Shown here piece after piece: positions 1 to 7,664 of a stretch of DNA of 64,000 nt (the stretch's first letter is position 1; each line of letters starts with the position of its first letter). A program made the translations under genes and the position numbers. The stretch comes from CAJCJE01 sp963818685 (GTDB lineage: Bacteria; Actinomycetota; Actinomycetes; Mycobacteriales; Pseudonocardiaceae). The notes beneath the pieces are model-generated. The model had not been told where the DNA came from, ran no database searches, and saw only the letters and a list, made by a program, of their open reading frames with translations. The stretch lies in the NCBI GenBank assembly GCA_963818685.1, contig CAWFTJ010000004.1:62001-126000 (forward strand). The letters run 5' to 3'.

Positions 1-303
1 CACCGCGCCGGCCGTGGCGCACAGATCCTCCTCGTCCTGCACCGGATCACCCGAGCGCCGCGCGGTGACGGCGATCAACGTCGGGGCACGGTCGAGCTTG
101 GATGCCGCCTGCGGGCCCGCCGCCTCCTTCAGGCGCTCGAGTGACCGAGGGCCCAGGACGCGGAAGCGCCACGGATTGGTCAGATGATGATTGGGTGCCC
201 AGCGCGCCAGCTCGAGCAGCTCGTCGAGCAGCTTCCGCGCTACGGGCTCAGGGGCAAAGGCCTTGTGCGTACGCCTGCCACGGATCGCCGCCTCCACGTC
301 CAT
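1..303 (-). CDS. Nitroreductase family protein, N-terminal part (cut by window edge)
   Basis: Reading the minus strand from an ATG at 301-303 gives an open frame that runs off the left edge, about 101 codons. The start MDVEAAIRGRRTHKAF has the Arg-rich element that binds FMN phosphate in the nitroreductase family, and it is followed by ELARWAPNHHLTNPWRF, the usual second FMN-contacting stretch. Family members are FMN-dependent NAD(P)H oxidoreductases of about 190-220 residues, so roughly half is visible. The substrate cannot be told. Confidence 0.8.
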   Translation of the reverse strand, partial: MDVEAAIRGRRTHKAFAPEPVARKLLDELLELARWAPNHHLTNPWRFRVLGPRSLERLKEAAGPQAASKLDRAPTLIAVTARRSGDPVQDEEDLCATAGAV

Positions 304-351
304 GTGGGCAAAGCTAGCGGTGGATGACCGGTAGCCGACCCGGCCCCGGCG

Positions 352-513
352 TCAATTCTCAGCGGTGGTGATCACGAGCGCGTAGATGACCCCAGGAACG
401 TGTCCCAGCAGGGTCAGCACGATCGCAATCCAGAACTGGCGGCCATAGCCCTTTTTCATAGCCACCGCCAGCGGGGGCAGGAACAGAGCCACGACAGCTT
501 CGATCAGGGTCAT
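352..513 (-). CDS. YqaE/Pmp3-family small membrane protein
   Basis: This is a 53-codon frame on the minus strand, ATG at 511-513 and TGA at 352-354. It begins MTLIEAVVALFLPPLAVAM, then KKGYGRQFWIAIVL and LLGHVPGVIYALVI. Two hydrophobic helices joined by a short basic loop, with a PPLAV element in the first and a GxxPGxIYA element in the second, are characteristic of the Pmp3/YqaE family. These are very small membrane proteins linked to membrane potential and salt or cold stress. It lies 48 bases downstream of the partial nitroreductase start and on the same strand. Confidence 0.8.
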   Translation of the reverse strand: MTLIEAVVALFLPPLAVAMKKGYGRQFWIAIVLTLLGHVPGVIYALVITTAEN

Positions 514-646
514 GCCATTCGACTACCCCGAGCCGGCCCGAGATAACTACGCCCAGCGACGACGCGCATCGAGCCTAGGCCGAGAGCCGCCTGAACGGCG
601 GGAACATCGGCTGGACGCCAGGACGGCGCGCGGCTAGGCTCGAGCT

Positions 647-838
647 ATGCCCGGCACCAAGATCGTCCTATTCGCGGATCGGACGGGGCTGGTCGTTGAG
701 GAGGAGGCGGAGCAGATCGTTGAGAAGGTCAGCTCCGCGTCCCGCTCTCAGGGCTTTTCCGGGTTCATCGAGTTGACCGCGGGCGGTACGACGGTGTTCG
801 TGGCCGCCGACAAGATCCTGTACCTGCAGCCCGAGTAA
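647..838 (+). CDS. Small hypothetical protein (63 aa)
   Basis: The frame starts MPGTKIVLFADRTGLVVEE and ends KILYLQPE. It has no signal peptide or membrane segment. Alternating hydrophobic residues (IVLF, FIELTAGGTTVFVAADKILYL) suggest a small beta-rich cytoplasmic fold. I do not recognise the family. It lies between a minus-strand pair and a plus-strand hydrolase with no obvious operon partner. Confidence 0.5.
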   Translation: MPGTKIVLFADRTGLVVEEEAEQIVEKVSSASRSQGFSGFIELTAGGTTVFVAADKILYLQPE

Positions 839-1007
839 CGCCACCGGGTGGCTTGGCGGCGCTGGACCGGCCGTGGCGTCAATCTCCACGCTCCCATGGG
901 CGCGGCTGGGCTCGAGCCAAGGACCTCTCGCGTGTGAAGCGATACTGCACCCCGGCTCGCAGCTCGGGTTGGCGTGCGGTGCGTCGCGGCGGTAGGGTCC
1001 TCACGGC

Positions 1008-1916
1008 ATGGCTGTCGCCGCGCGTTCCGTTTCCCGTCTTGAGTTACCGCTGCCGGGTGGGCGTTCGGATGCGACTGTGCGAGTCCGGCCGCTTATGTCG
1101 GGCGAGGTGAAGATGCCGCCGGGGTGGGCGCGGAGGCCGTCGGGCCCTCTCGCGACGGCACGTGGGGTCGGGTTGTTCACGTCGCGCTCGAAGTTTTACT
1201 GGGCGCCGGTGCCGATCTTTCTGATCGAGCATCCCGGCGCCGGCGCGTTCCTGGTCGACACCGGGCTCGATCCTCGGCTGATCGACAATCCGCGGGAGAG
1301 CGTCGGCGCCGTCGGGGCGCGGATTTACACGATCCGGATGACGCGACAGCAGGCTGCGAGCGAGCTCGTGCGTTCGGCGGGTGTGGACCCGGAGGCGATC
1401 GAGTTGGTCGTCATGACGCACATGCACTTCGATCACGCCGGCGGCGTCGCGCAGTTCCCGAACGCGACTTTTGCGGTCTCCGAGCAGGAGTGGCGCATCG
1501 CGAACGACAAGGGCATGATGCAGGGCTACTACCACAACTATTTCCACCCGGAGTTCGATTGGCGCACGATCGACTACGACGACGAGGAGATCGTTTCGTT
1601 CGATAGCTTCGGGCGGTCGGTCGACCTGTTCGGAGACGGGTCGGTGAGGCTGGTGTTCACGCCGGGCCACTCGATCGGACATGTTTCGCTGGTCCTGCGA
1701 CTGGCCGGCGGTGGCGAGTGCCTGCTCTGCGGTGATGCGGCCTGTGAGATCGCCACCATCCGCGACACGCTGATCCCGACGATCATGGCCGACGAGCATC
1801 TATTTCGCAGGTCGCTGCTGGAGCTCCAGCGATACCTCGAGCCGCGCCCGAGCACGGTGGTGATCCCGGGGCACGATCCGGGGGCCTGGGCAGAGCTGGC
1901 CGAGGTCTACTCCTAG
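1008..1916 (+). CDS. Metallo-beta-lactamase-fold hydrolase, N-acyl-homoserine-lactonase-like
   Basis: The 302-residue protein carries the metal ligands of the superfamily: THMHFDHAGG (H138, H140, D142, H143), a later GHSIGH histidine, an Asp in LLCGDAA, and a terminal histidine in VIPGHDPG. The HxHxDH spacing and overall layout (VDTGLDP before the metal motif) resemble AttM/AiiA-type lactonases, but many MBL hydrolases with other substrates share it. The ATG at 1008 is the first in frame; the conserved part begins near residue 45, so the true start could be further in. Codon choice is slightly less GC3-extreme than in genes to the right of 2.6 kb. Confidence 0.75.
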   Translation: MAVAARSVSRLELPLPGGRSDATVRVRPLMSGEVKMPPGWARRPSGPLATARGVGLFTSRSKFYWAPVPIFLIEHPGAGAFLVDTGLDPRLIDNPRESVGAVGARIYTIRMTRQQAASELVRSAGVDPEAIELVVMTHMHFDHAGGVAQFPNATFAVSEQEWRIANDKGMMQGYYHNYFHPEFDWRTIDYDDEEIVSFDSFGRSVDLFGDGSVRLVFTPGHSIGHVSLVLRLAGGGECLLCGDAACEIATIRDTLIPTIMADEHLFRRSLLELQRYLEPRPSTVVIPGHDPGAWAELAEVYS

Positions 1917-2107
1917 ACCAAGCGACTGCTCCCAGCCGAGCGGAGTGCAAGTCCGGCAAGAAGGTCGCTCCGCCGGACGCAAGCGAAAGCGAAACCTATG
2001 CGTTCTCTCCCGGACGATTGGGGAGCGCCATGCCTTGATTGGTGCCCTCATGGGCGGGAGTCCCGCTCCCCCGGCAGAGCGTAAGTTCGTGACGTTGCCG
2101 CTGCGGA

Positions 2108-2556
2108 CTATCCGCGCTTGTTGCGTCCGATGATCAGTAGGTATTCGCGGGGCGCGGAAACAGTGCCATCGTCGGTGAGGTGGCCGCTGAGATAGTCCAC
2201 GAACGCGTTGTGCAGCTCGTCGCGGCGCTGCTCCTCGAGCGAGGCGGCGAGTGCTTTGATCGGGCCGAAGGCGGCCAGGAACAGTTCCCAGATCGCTTCG
2301 GGCGACTCGCCCACGAGGGGCGACTCGCCCTCGAAGAACTCAAGCTCAAACGATTCGCCAAGTAGCTGAGTGGCGTACTCGCGGCGGCTCCAGTCCAGCG
2401 GCTTGCCCGCACCCTCTGGAGGCGGCGGCTGAAAGCCGGCGAGCATGCCGTAGAACTTCGCGATCTCCCCGCCAGAGCGCCAGGCGGCCAGGCCGATCCG
2501 CCCACCGGGCCGGCAAACGCGGCCGAGCTCGTGCGCAACCGCACCGTGATCGGGTG
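2108..2556 (-). pseudogene. SAM-dependent methyltransferase, C-terminal remnant
   Basis: On the minus strand the frame ending with TAG at 2108-2110 reads HELGRVCRPGGRIGLAAW and continues to a GTVSAPREYLLIIG tail. That is the post-motif-I half of a class I (type 11) SAM methyltransferase; the RPGGRIG stretch is the usual motif III. Everything upstream, including the SAM-binding GxGxG loop, is missing. At about 2556 the sequence changes to the N-terminal part of a different enzyme read in another frame. It cannot be functional as a methyltransferase. Confidence 0.75.
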
Positions 2557-2903
2557 CTGACGATGACCGGCAGGCCGACGTGCCCCGCTGCGCGCACGGT
2601 CGCGGTTTCCCCGGCGGGACAGGCCAGCGTCTGGTAGGCCATCGGGGCGATCGCGATCGGCGCCGCCCAGTTGTGGCCGAACAGTTCAGTGGCGAGCCGT
2701 GGTTCGACGACCCCCGACAACATCGACGGGCGGATCCGTGTCCGGTCGAAGGCCTCGCGATTCGCCGCGATCGTGCGTTCGTGGCCCGCGCCGCCCTCAA
2801 AGAAATCCCACACCGGCGGATCGAGCCGTTGTCGCGCGAGGTCCGCGTAGTCGGCGAGGGTGACGGCAGTCGGCGGCTGCGTCCCGATCATCGAATCACT
2901 CAT
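2557..2903 (-). pseudogene. hmo: p-Hydroxymandelate oxidase (HmO), N-terminal remnant
   Basis: Starting at the ATG 2901-2903, the frame gives about 115 residues: VTLADYADLARQRL, VWDFFEGGAGHERTI, IRPSML, then PIAIAPMAYQTL and GLPVIVST. This is the N-terminal third of the FMN-dependent alpha-hydroxy-acid oxidase family (lactate and mandelate oxidases). In a 4-hydroxymandelate synthase operon the expected member is HmO, which oxidises 4-hydroxymandelate to 4-hydroxybenzoylformate. After VIVST, where the family continues with LSS, the homology stops at about 2556 and a methyltransferase tail follows in another frame. The catalytic His/Arg region is absent. It follows the alpha/beta hydrolase after a 74-base gap. 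Confidence 0.75.
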
Positions 2904-2977
2904 CTGCCGTCCGTTCCCGGAGAATTGCCTGCCGATCGATGGCCATCTTCGAGTGGAACCGTGGTACCGGGCAACTG

Positions 2978-3787
2978 TCACCCGCGTTCTCCCCGAAAGA
3001 ACTCGATGATCGTGCGGTTGACAGATTCCGGTTCTTCGACAAAACCGAAATGACCGCATCCGGCAATCTCATGGTAAACCGCGCCGGGGATCGCTTCGGC
3101 CACCTCACGGCACAGATCCGGTGGAGTGAGCACGTCCTCGCCGAAGGCGAGCACCAGTGTTTCCGTGCCGATGGCACGGTATTCCGCACGCCGGTCCGGT
3201 ATCTGATCGAGTTCGAGCTGCGACCGGCTCAGCGCGGAATTCTCTATCGACATCTCGAACAGGTCGAGCCAGTTCCGCACCTGCTGGTCGTCACGCCGGG
3301 TCCGGCGGGAAAAAGACTGGTATACGCGTATCGCCGCTTCGTAGCGCGGGAGTAGCTTCACCCCGATGTCGAACATCGCCAGTTCGGCCTCGGCGTGTGC
3401 GGCGCCCAGCGCGTCGGTCCGGCCCCGTGTCCCCATCAGCACCGCCTGCCGCACGAGATCTGGCCGGACCAGCAGCAGTTCCTGGGTCACGAGCGCGCCA
3501 AGGGAGAACCCGACGACCCGGCAGGGGCCCGCGTCCAGGGTTTCGATCAGCGCAGCCGCGTCCAGCACCAGATTGTCGAGTGTGAACCCTTCGGGGCAGG
3601 GGTCGCTCGGCGGCACCCCCCGGTTGTCGACCGTGATGGCCCGGTATCCCGCGGCGACGAGCGCAGGCACCTGGTGCGCACGGAAGATCGCACCCCGCGC
3701 CCCCGTGCCGGGAATGAGCAGAACACTCGGTCCTGTCCCGTGAACGTCGTAGCCGAGGTTGATTCCGTTGATCAGGGAAACCGGCAT
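2978..3787 (-). CDS. Alpha/beta-fold hydrolase in the hmaS operon
   Basis: The protein has 269 residues from MPVSLINGINLGYDVHG (ATG at 3785-3787); in-frame codons further upstream code for basic, non-conserved sequence. The catalytic triad is visible: Ser95 in GFSLGA, Asp218 in AFGEDVLTP and His246 in GCGHFGF. The oxyanion region is LLIPGTGARG. It belongs to the broad family of esterases, haloperoxidase-like enzymes and thioesterases. It lies 120 bases downstream of a StrR-like regulator and upstream of the hmo remnant, so it probably acts on a product or carrier-bound intermediate of the hydroxymandelate pathway. That role is inferred from position alone. Confidence 0.8.
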   Translation of the reverse strand: MPVSLINGINLGYDVHGTGPSVLLIPGTGARGAIFRAHQVPALVAAGYRAITVDNRGVPPSDPCPEGFTLDNLVLDAAALIETLDAGPCRVVGFSLGALVTQELLLVRPDLVRQAVLMGTRGRTDALGAAHAEAELAMFDIGVKLLPRYEAAIRVYQSFSRRTRRDDQQVRNWLDLFEMSIENSALSRSQLELDQIPDRRAEYRAIGTETLVLAFGEDVLTPPDLCREVAEAIPGAVYHEIAGCGHFGFVEEPESVNRTIIEFFRGERG

Positions 3788-3907
3788 CCGCCGCCTCCGG
3801 TGCGTACCCGATCGGTCACCTGATGAAACCTCCGTGAAATGGCTTTCCGGGCACCCTGGACCAAGCACGAGCCCCAGGGCGTCAACATCGGAACGGTGAT
3901 CTCGATT

Positions 3908-4984
3908 TCATGCCATGTCCGTGGTCCCGTCGATCCCGTCGGCGAGGGTGTCCCAGATCCGGCCGCACTCCGTGGCCAGCCTGGCGACGGTTTCGCGGCA
4001 ATGCGCGGGAACACTCTGCGCGATGCGATCCCACATCTCGATCTCGGCGAGGTTAGCCATGAAGATCCGCAACAACGCGGTACCGGCGGCGGATTCGCGG
4101 AATCCGCAATCCGCCTGGAGCTGGCGCACCAGCGAACTGGTGTCGACGGCACTCAGACCGCCGAGTTGCGTCCCCGCCGGTGGCGGAGGCTCCCCCTCCT
4201 CCGCTACCGGATTTCCCCGCAGCTGGTTCGGAACCGGGCTGCGTCCATCGGTCAGCCTGTTCTTCACGTCCCGCACCGTTTCCGGCGATATTCCGGCGAT
4301 TTGGGCGATCTTCCGCAGGGACAGGCCCGGCCGGGTCGCCAGTATTTCCGCCGCCGTCTGTCTGCCGCGCGCACCGTCGACCGGTCGCAGCCTGCCGTCC
4401 GCGCCACGCCGGGACGAATTCGGGTGAGCGTCGGCCAAGACGGCCCGCAGTTCCGCGACGGACCGCGCGGAAATCCCGGCCACCGAGGCGATCGCGCGGT
4501 CCGACCAGTTCGGCCGCGTCAGCAGGATGCGCGTCGCCGCGGCGGTGCGTTCCCGCTGCGACAACGGTCGTCCGTGGGTTGTGTTCGAACTCACCGCGAG
4601 CACGAACGCGGCGTCGGAATCCCCGTCGAAAAACCGAACGTCGATCACCTCCGCACCGCGCACTCGTGCCGCGGCGAGTCGATGCATCCCGTCAATGACC
4701 CGCATGGTTTCGCTGTGCACCACGATCGGCGGCAACGTGTCGTCTACCGACGCCAGCAGGTCGACGTGCTCCGGGTCGAGACCCCCGATTCGTGGCGAAT
4801 CCGCGACGTCGATGGCATCAATGTCATTGATGTCGTCGATGGGTACCTGTACCGCTTCCCCCTGCGTGCCGTATGGCATGGCAGTCCGAGCGTCACCGCC
4901 GTGCACCTTCCCCCTCAATACCGCGGCCTGTCTTCGAAACTCACGCGCCGGTCGTTCTCCCCGCACCGGCCACGACGCGCTCAT
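3908..4984 (-). CDS. StrR/Bbr-like pathway regulator (ParB-like domain plus HTH), copy 1
   Basis: The 358-residue protein has a ParB/Srx-like N-terminal domain (DSPRIGGLDPEHV at 62-74, PPIVVHSETMRVIDGMHRL at 85-103, ending NTTHGRPLS). Two helix-turn-helix segments follow: NWSDRAIASVAGISARSV at 159-176 and LSLRKIAQIAGISPETV at 221-237. This arrangement is that of StrR, Bbr and related activators of aminoglycoside, glycopeptide and nocardicin clusters. Its ATG overlaps the hmaS stop (ATGA, 4981-4984), so it should be translationally coupled to hmaS. An in-frame ATG at codon 36 is an alternative start. A second copy lies upstream of hmaS. Confidence 0.9.
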   Translation of the reverse strand: MSASWPVRGERPAREFRRQAAVLRGKVHGGDARTAMPYGTQGEAVQVPIDDINDIDAIDVADSPRIGGLDPEHVDLLASVDDTLPPIVVHSETMRVIDGMHRLAAARVRGAEVIDVRFFDGDSDAAFVLAVSSNTTHGRPLSQRERTAAATRILLTRPNWSDRAIASVAGISARSVAELRAVLADAHPNSSRRGADGRLRPVDGARGRQTAAEILATRPGLSLRKIAQIAGISPETVRDVKNRLTDGRSPVPNQLRGNPVAEEGEPPPPAGTQLGGLSAVDTSSLVRQLQADCGFRESAAGTALLRIFMANLAEIEMWDRIAQSVPAHCRETVARLATECGRIWDTLADGIDGTTDMA

Positions 4985-6060
4985 GGGCGCCTCGACCGGG
5001 TCGCCGCGTCGCCGTGCCGGTCAACCGCCTCGTACAGCGCCTTGATGTTGTTGCTTCCGAAGGTCCGCGCACCCCGGCGGTCGATCAGCTCGTAGAACAA
5101 CGTCCGCCTCGGGTGCTCGGTCTCGGTGAAGATCTGCAGGATGACTCCCCATGGATCGCGGTCGGCCAGGATGTCCAGCTCGCGCAGCGTGGACACCGGC
5201 ACACCAACCTCGCCCAGGCGGTCGCCGAGCACGTCGTAGTAGGCCGGCGGTGTGGTCAGGAACCGCACGCCCGAGGCGGACACCGTGCGCACCGCGGTGA
5301 CGATGTCGCCGGTCAGCAGGGCGACGTGCTGCACGCCGGCGCCGCCGTGCGCTGCGATGAACGCGTCGATCTGCCCCGGATCGCGAGTCGTGTCGGGTTC
5401 GATGATGGTGAACGTGACCGCGCCGGAGGCGTTCTGCACCACCTTCGAGTTCATCGCCTGCGTGCCGACCCGGATCTCCTCCTCGAACGTCTGGCCCAGG
5501 CCGAACACCTCCTGGTAGCGGCACACGGTTTCGTCGAGTTCTCCGGCGGGCACGAGCACCGCGATGTGATCGATCCGCTCGAACAGGCCGCCCCCGACGC
5601 GCATGGTGCGGTCCTCCTCGATCAGGCCCGGTGCGAACGGCCCACCGGGCCTGGTGCGCGAAGTGAAGCGGTGCTCGACGTCGCCGAAGCCATTCACCGA
5701 AGCGAAGGTGACTCCGGCGCCGTCGAGTTCCATGGAGTGGGGCGGTGAGACGGGAGTCGCCCCGTGTTCCACTGCAGCGACGAAGGCCGCTGCCGCGTCC
5801 GGAACTGAAAGTCCCACGACGGCGACGCCTTCGCCATGTTTGCGCACGTATTCCGCTGCCCGGTGGTCCACCTCGGTCGCCGAAGTGATCAGCAGCGTGA
5901 TTCCGTTCTGTACCAACAGGATCGACCGGCAGCCGGGGAGGCCGGTCTCCGGTCCGCCGTGCCCCCGGACGGCGAAACCGTAGGATTCACACAGCCGCAA
6001 GGCCGTGAGATCAGCGTTTTCGACGAAAAGTTCCAGGTGATCGATCGTGGTGATCTTCAT
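4981..6060 (-). CDS. hmaS: 4-Hydroxymandelate synthase
   Basis: This 359-residue non-haem Fe(II) dioxygenase of the HPPD family has both vicinal-oxygen-chelate domains. Predicted metal ligands are His165 (IDHIAVLV), His245 (VQHVALL) and Glu324 (LFYELID). The C-terminal helix reads TFGSNNIKALYEAV; hydroxyphenylpyruvate dioxygenases normally have Phe where this protein has Ile339 (FKALF in HPPD). That change is typical of HmaS, which hydroxylates the benzylic carbon to give L-4-hydroxymandelate. The start MKITTIDHLELF (ATG 6058-6060) matches the family start. It is the first gene after a palindromic operator at 6151-6179 and overlaps the downstream StrR-like gene by four bases. Confidence 0.92.
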   Translation of the reverse strand: MKITTIDHLELFVENADLTALRLCESYGFAVRGHGGPETGLPGCRSILLVQNGITLLITSATEVDHRAAEYVRKHGEGVAVVGLSVPDAAAAFVAAVEHGATPVSPPHSMELDGAGVTFASVNGFGDVEHRFTSRTRPGGPFAPGLIEEDRTMRVGGGLFERIDHIAVLVPAGELDETVCRYQEVFGLGQTFEEEIRVGTQAMNSKVVQNASGAVTFTIIEPDTTRDPGQIDAFIAAHGGAGVQHVALLTGDIVTAVRTVSASGVRFLTTPPAYYDVLGDRLGEVGVPVSTLRELDILADRDPWGVILQIFTETEHPRRTLFYELIDRRGARTFGSNNIKALYEAVDRHGDAATRSRRP

Positions 6061-6150
6061 TGACAACCCCCTCGTGACTACGTGCTGTCGACCCGCGTGG
6101 CTTGCCGGTGCCGTCGTAGGCACACATTCGAACTGAATATTCACTCTGCC

Positions 6151-6179
6151 GTCCAACCGTCTGAAAGCAGCAGTTGGAC
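6151..6179. promoter_or_regulatory. Bbr/StrR-type operator upstream of hmaS
   Basis: GTCCAA at 6151-6156 and TTGGAC at 6174-6179 form a perfect six-base inverted repeat with a 17-base spacer. This fits the published consensus for Bbr and related glycopeptide regulators, GTCCAR-N17-TTGGAC. It lies 91 bases upstream of the hmaS start codon and six bases after the stop of StrR-like copy 2, so it most likely controls hmaS and the genes behind it. The assignment rests on sequence match and the presence of two cognate-type regulators. Confidence 0.85.
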
Positions 6180-6184
6180 ACGTG

Positions 6185-7159
6185 CTAACGGAGCGGGACG
6201 GTGTCCTTGTCCTCCACTTGAGCACGGAACTCGGACCAGTGCGCCGCGCACTGACGGGCCAGCAGTGCGACAGTGTCACGGCTGCGTGGAGGGATACTTT
6301 CCGCAATTCGCACCCAGTCGCCCCAGACCAGGTGCAGATGGAGCAAACGCAACAGATCCCGGCCGGCGTCGGTGAACCGGAGCGCCGGATCGGATTTGAG
6401 TTGTTCGACCGCGGCGGCGAGATTCGGGCCTGCAATACCGTTCTGTGGCGTGGCGCCGAACGCATTCCCCGGCCCATCATCCCCTGTCGGCCCGCCACCG
6501 CCACCCGATCCCACCGAACTTTCCTCGGACTGCAGCCGCTGACGCAACCGCCGCACCGTCTCCGGCGACACCCCAGCGGCCCGCGCGATCCGCCGCAGCG
6601 ACAAACCGGGGTCCGCCGTGATCAGTTCGGTGGCGATCCGCCTCCCTTCCGACGGATCGACCGGGCGGACCTTGCCGTCCTTGCCGATCCTGACCTCACC
6701 AGGCGCGGGCGCGCCGAAGACCTTCCGCCGGATCTCATCGACGGTAGCCGACGAGATCCCGACCGTCACCACCATTCTCCGCGTCGACCAGTCCGGATGT
6801 GTCCGCATAATCCGTTCCGCGGCGCGCTTGCGCTCCGCGATCGACAATGGCTTGCCATGCCTGATATTGGTGCGGACGGCCAGCACGAAGGCGTCGTCCG
6901 CATCCCCGTCGAAGAAGGTCACCGCGATTGTTTCGCGCCCGTTGCGCTTGGCTGCCGCAAGCCGGTGCGCGCCGTCGATCACCCGCATCGAAGGACGATG
7001 CACGACGACCGGGGGCAGCTCTTCAACGACGGAAGCGAGTATTTCGACGTGCTCGGGATCTACACCGGAGATGCGTGGTGAGCCGTCAACCGACAGTCCA
7101 CCGATGGGCACTTCGACAACCACCGACAGCAACCGCTGCCCGCTCTGTCCGGAATTCAT
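6185..7159 (-). CDS. StrR/Bbr-like pathway regulator (ParB-like domain plus HTH), copy 2
   Basis: The protein has 324 residues from ATG 7157-7159, preceded by a strong GGAGGGAG ribosome site. The ParB-like domain has SPRISGVDPEHV (27-38), VVVHRPSMRVIDGAHRL (51-67) and NIRHGKPLS (98-106). Two HTH segments follow: DWSTRRMVVTVGISSATV (123-140) and LSLRRIARAAGVSPETV (186-202). A Gly-rich linker near 218-230 leads to a C-terminal helical domain whose WVRIAESIPPRSRDTVA stretch resembles the matching part of copy 1. The two proteins align over their whole length, so they are paralogues. The gene ends six bases before the hmaS operator. Confidence 0.9.
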   Translation of the reverse strand: MNSGQSGQRLLSVVVEVPIGGLSVDGSPRISGVDPEHVEILASVVEELPPVVVHRPSMRVIDGAHRLAAAKRNGRETIAVTFFDGDADDAFVLAVRTNIRHGKPLSIAERKRAAERIMRTHPDWSTRRMVVTVGISSATVDEIRRKVFGAPAPGEVRIGKDGKVRPVDPSEGRRIATELITADPGLSLRRIARAAGVSPETVRRLRQRLQSEESSVGSGGGGGPTGDDGPGNAFGATPQNGIAGPNLAAAVEQLKSDPALRFTDAGRDLLRLLHLHLVWGDWVRIAESIPPRSRDTVALLARQCAAHWSEFRAQVEDKDTVPLR

Positions 7160-7664
7160 TTTGGCTCCCTCCACCCGTGACCGGACCGGCTGTGGTCCGC
7201 ACGCGGTTTGCAGGGTGTAACGCAGCATGTGACCGACCGGCGATTGCCGAACGGTTACCGAATTCGCCGGTCAAGATCCCGGTTTTTGCGCACCTGCTAC
7301 TTACTAGACGCCATTAACTTGCGTGCTCGCAGCTGCGTCCCCTCATCGCGGTTATTACTTTATCATCGACCTGGGAGCCCGAACAGCCAGAACGACGCCA
7401 ATAGACATGATGACGACCCTCATGGCCCAAGCATCGCCAGGGTGAGCACCGCCCACCCTGGCAACATCTCTTGCACTGGCAACATCTTCTGCCCGGCCCG
7501 ATGATCCATTCACCGAGACCCGGAACATCAGACTTGCTGAGCACAAAAGTAACGGGCCGACTGACGGTGGGCAGTAATATGACATTTCCTGGGCATCGGT
7601 GTTTTCGCCGGACAAGCGGGCGCCGCCCGAACAAAACCCGCGGACCCGTCTCGTCCGCACCACC
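7160..7664. other. 505-base intergenic region with a spaced direct repeat
   Basis: No convincing gene was found here. Part of it (about 7280-7440 and 7540-7590) is less GC-rich than its surroundings, as expected for a promoter region of StrR-like copy 2, which reads leftward from 7159. The 12-mer CTGGCAACATCT occurs twice, at 7458-7469 and 7476-7487, 18 bases start to start, which could be a regulator or activator binding array. Confidence 0.5.

Noticed and set aside
3854..3879. CCCTGG/CCAGGG inverted repeat as an operator or terminator between the regulator and hydrolase genes
   Set aside because: Six-base arms with a 14-base gap are expected by chance, and the genes appear co-transcribed.
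4981..6060. Reading this gene as 4-hydroxyphenylpyruvate dioxygenase (tyrosine catabolism)
   Set aside because: Ile339 replaces the conserved Phe of HPPD, and StrR-like regulators, a Bbr-type operator and an hmo remnant surround it.
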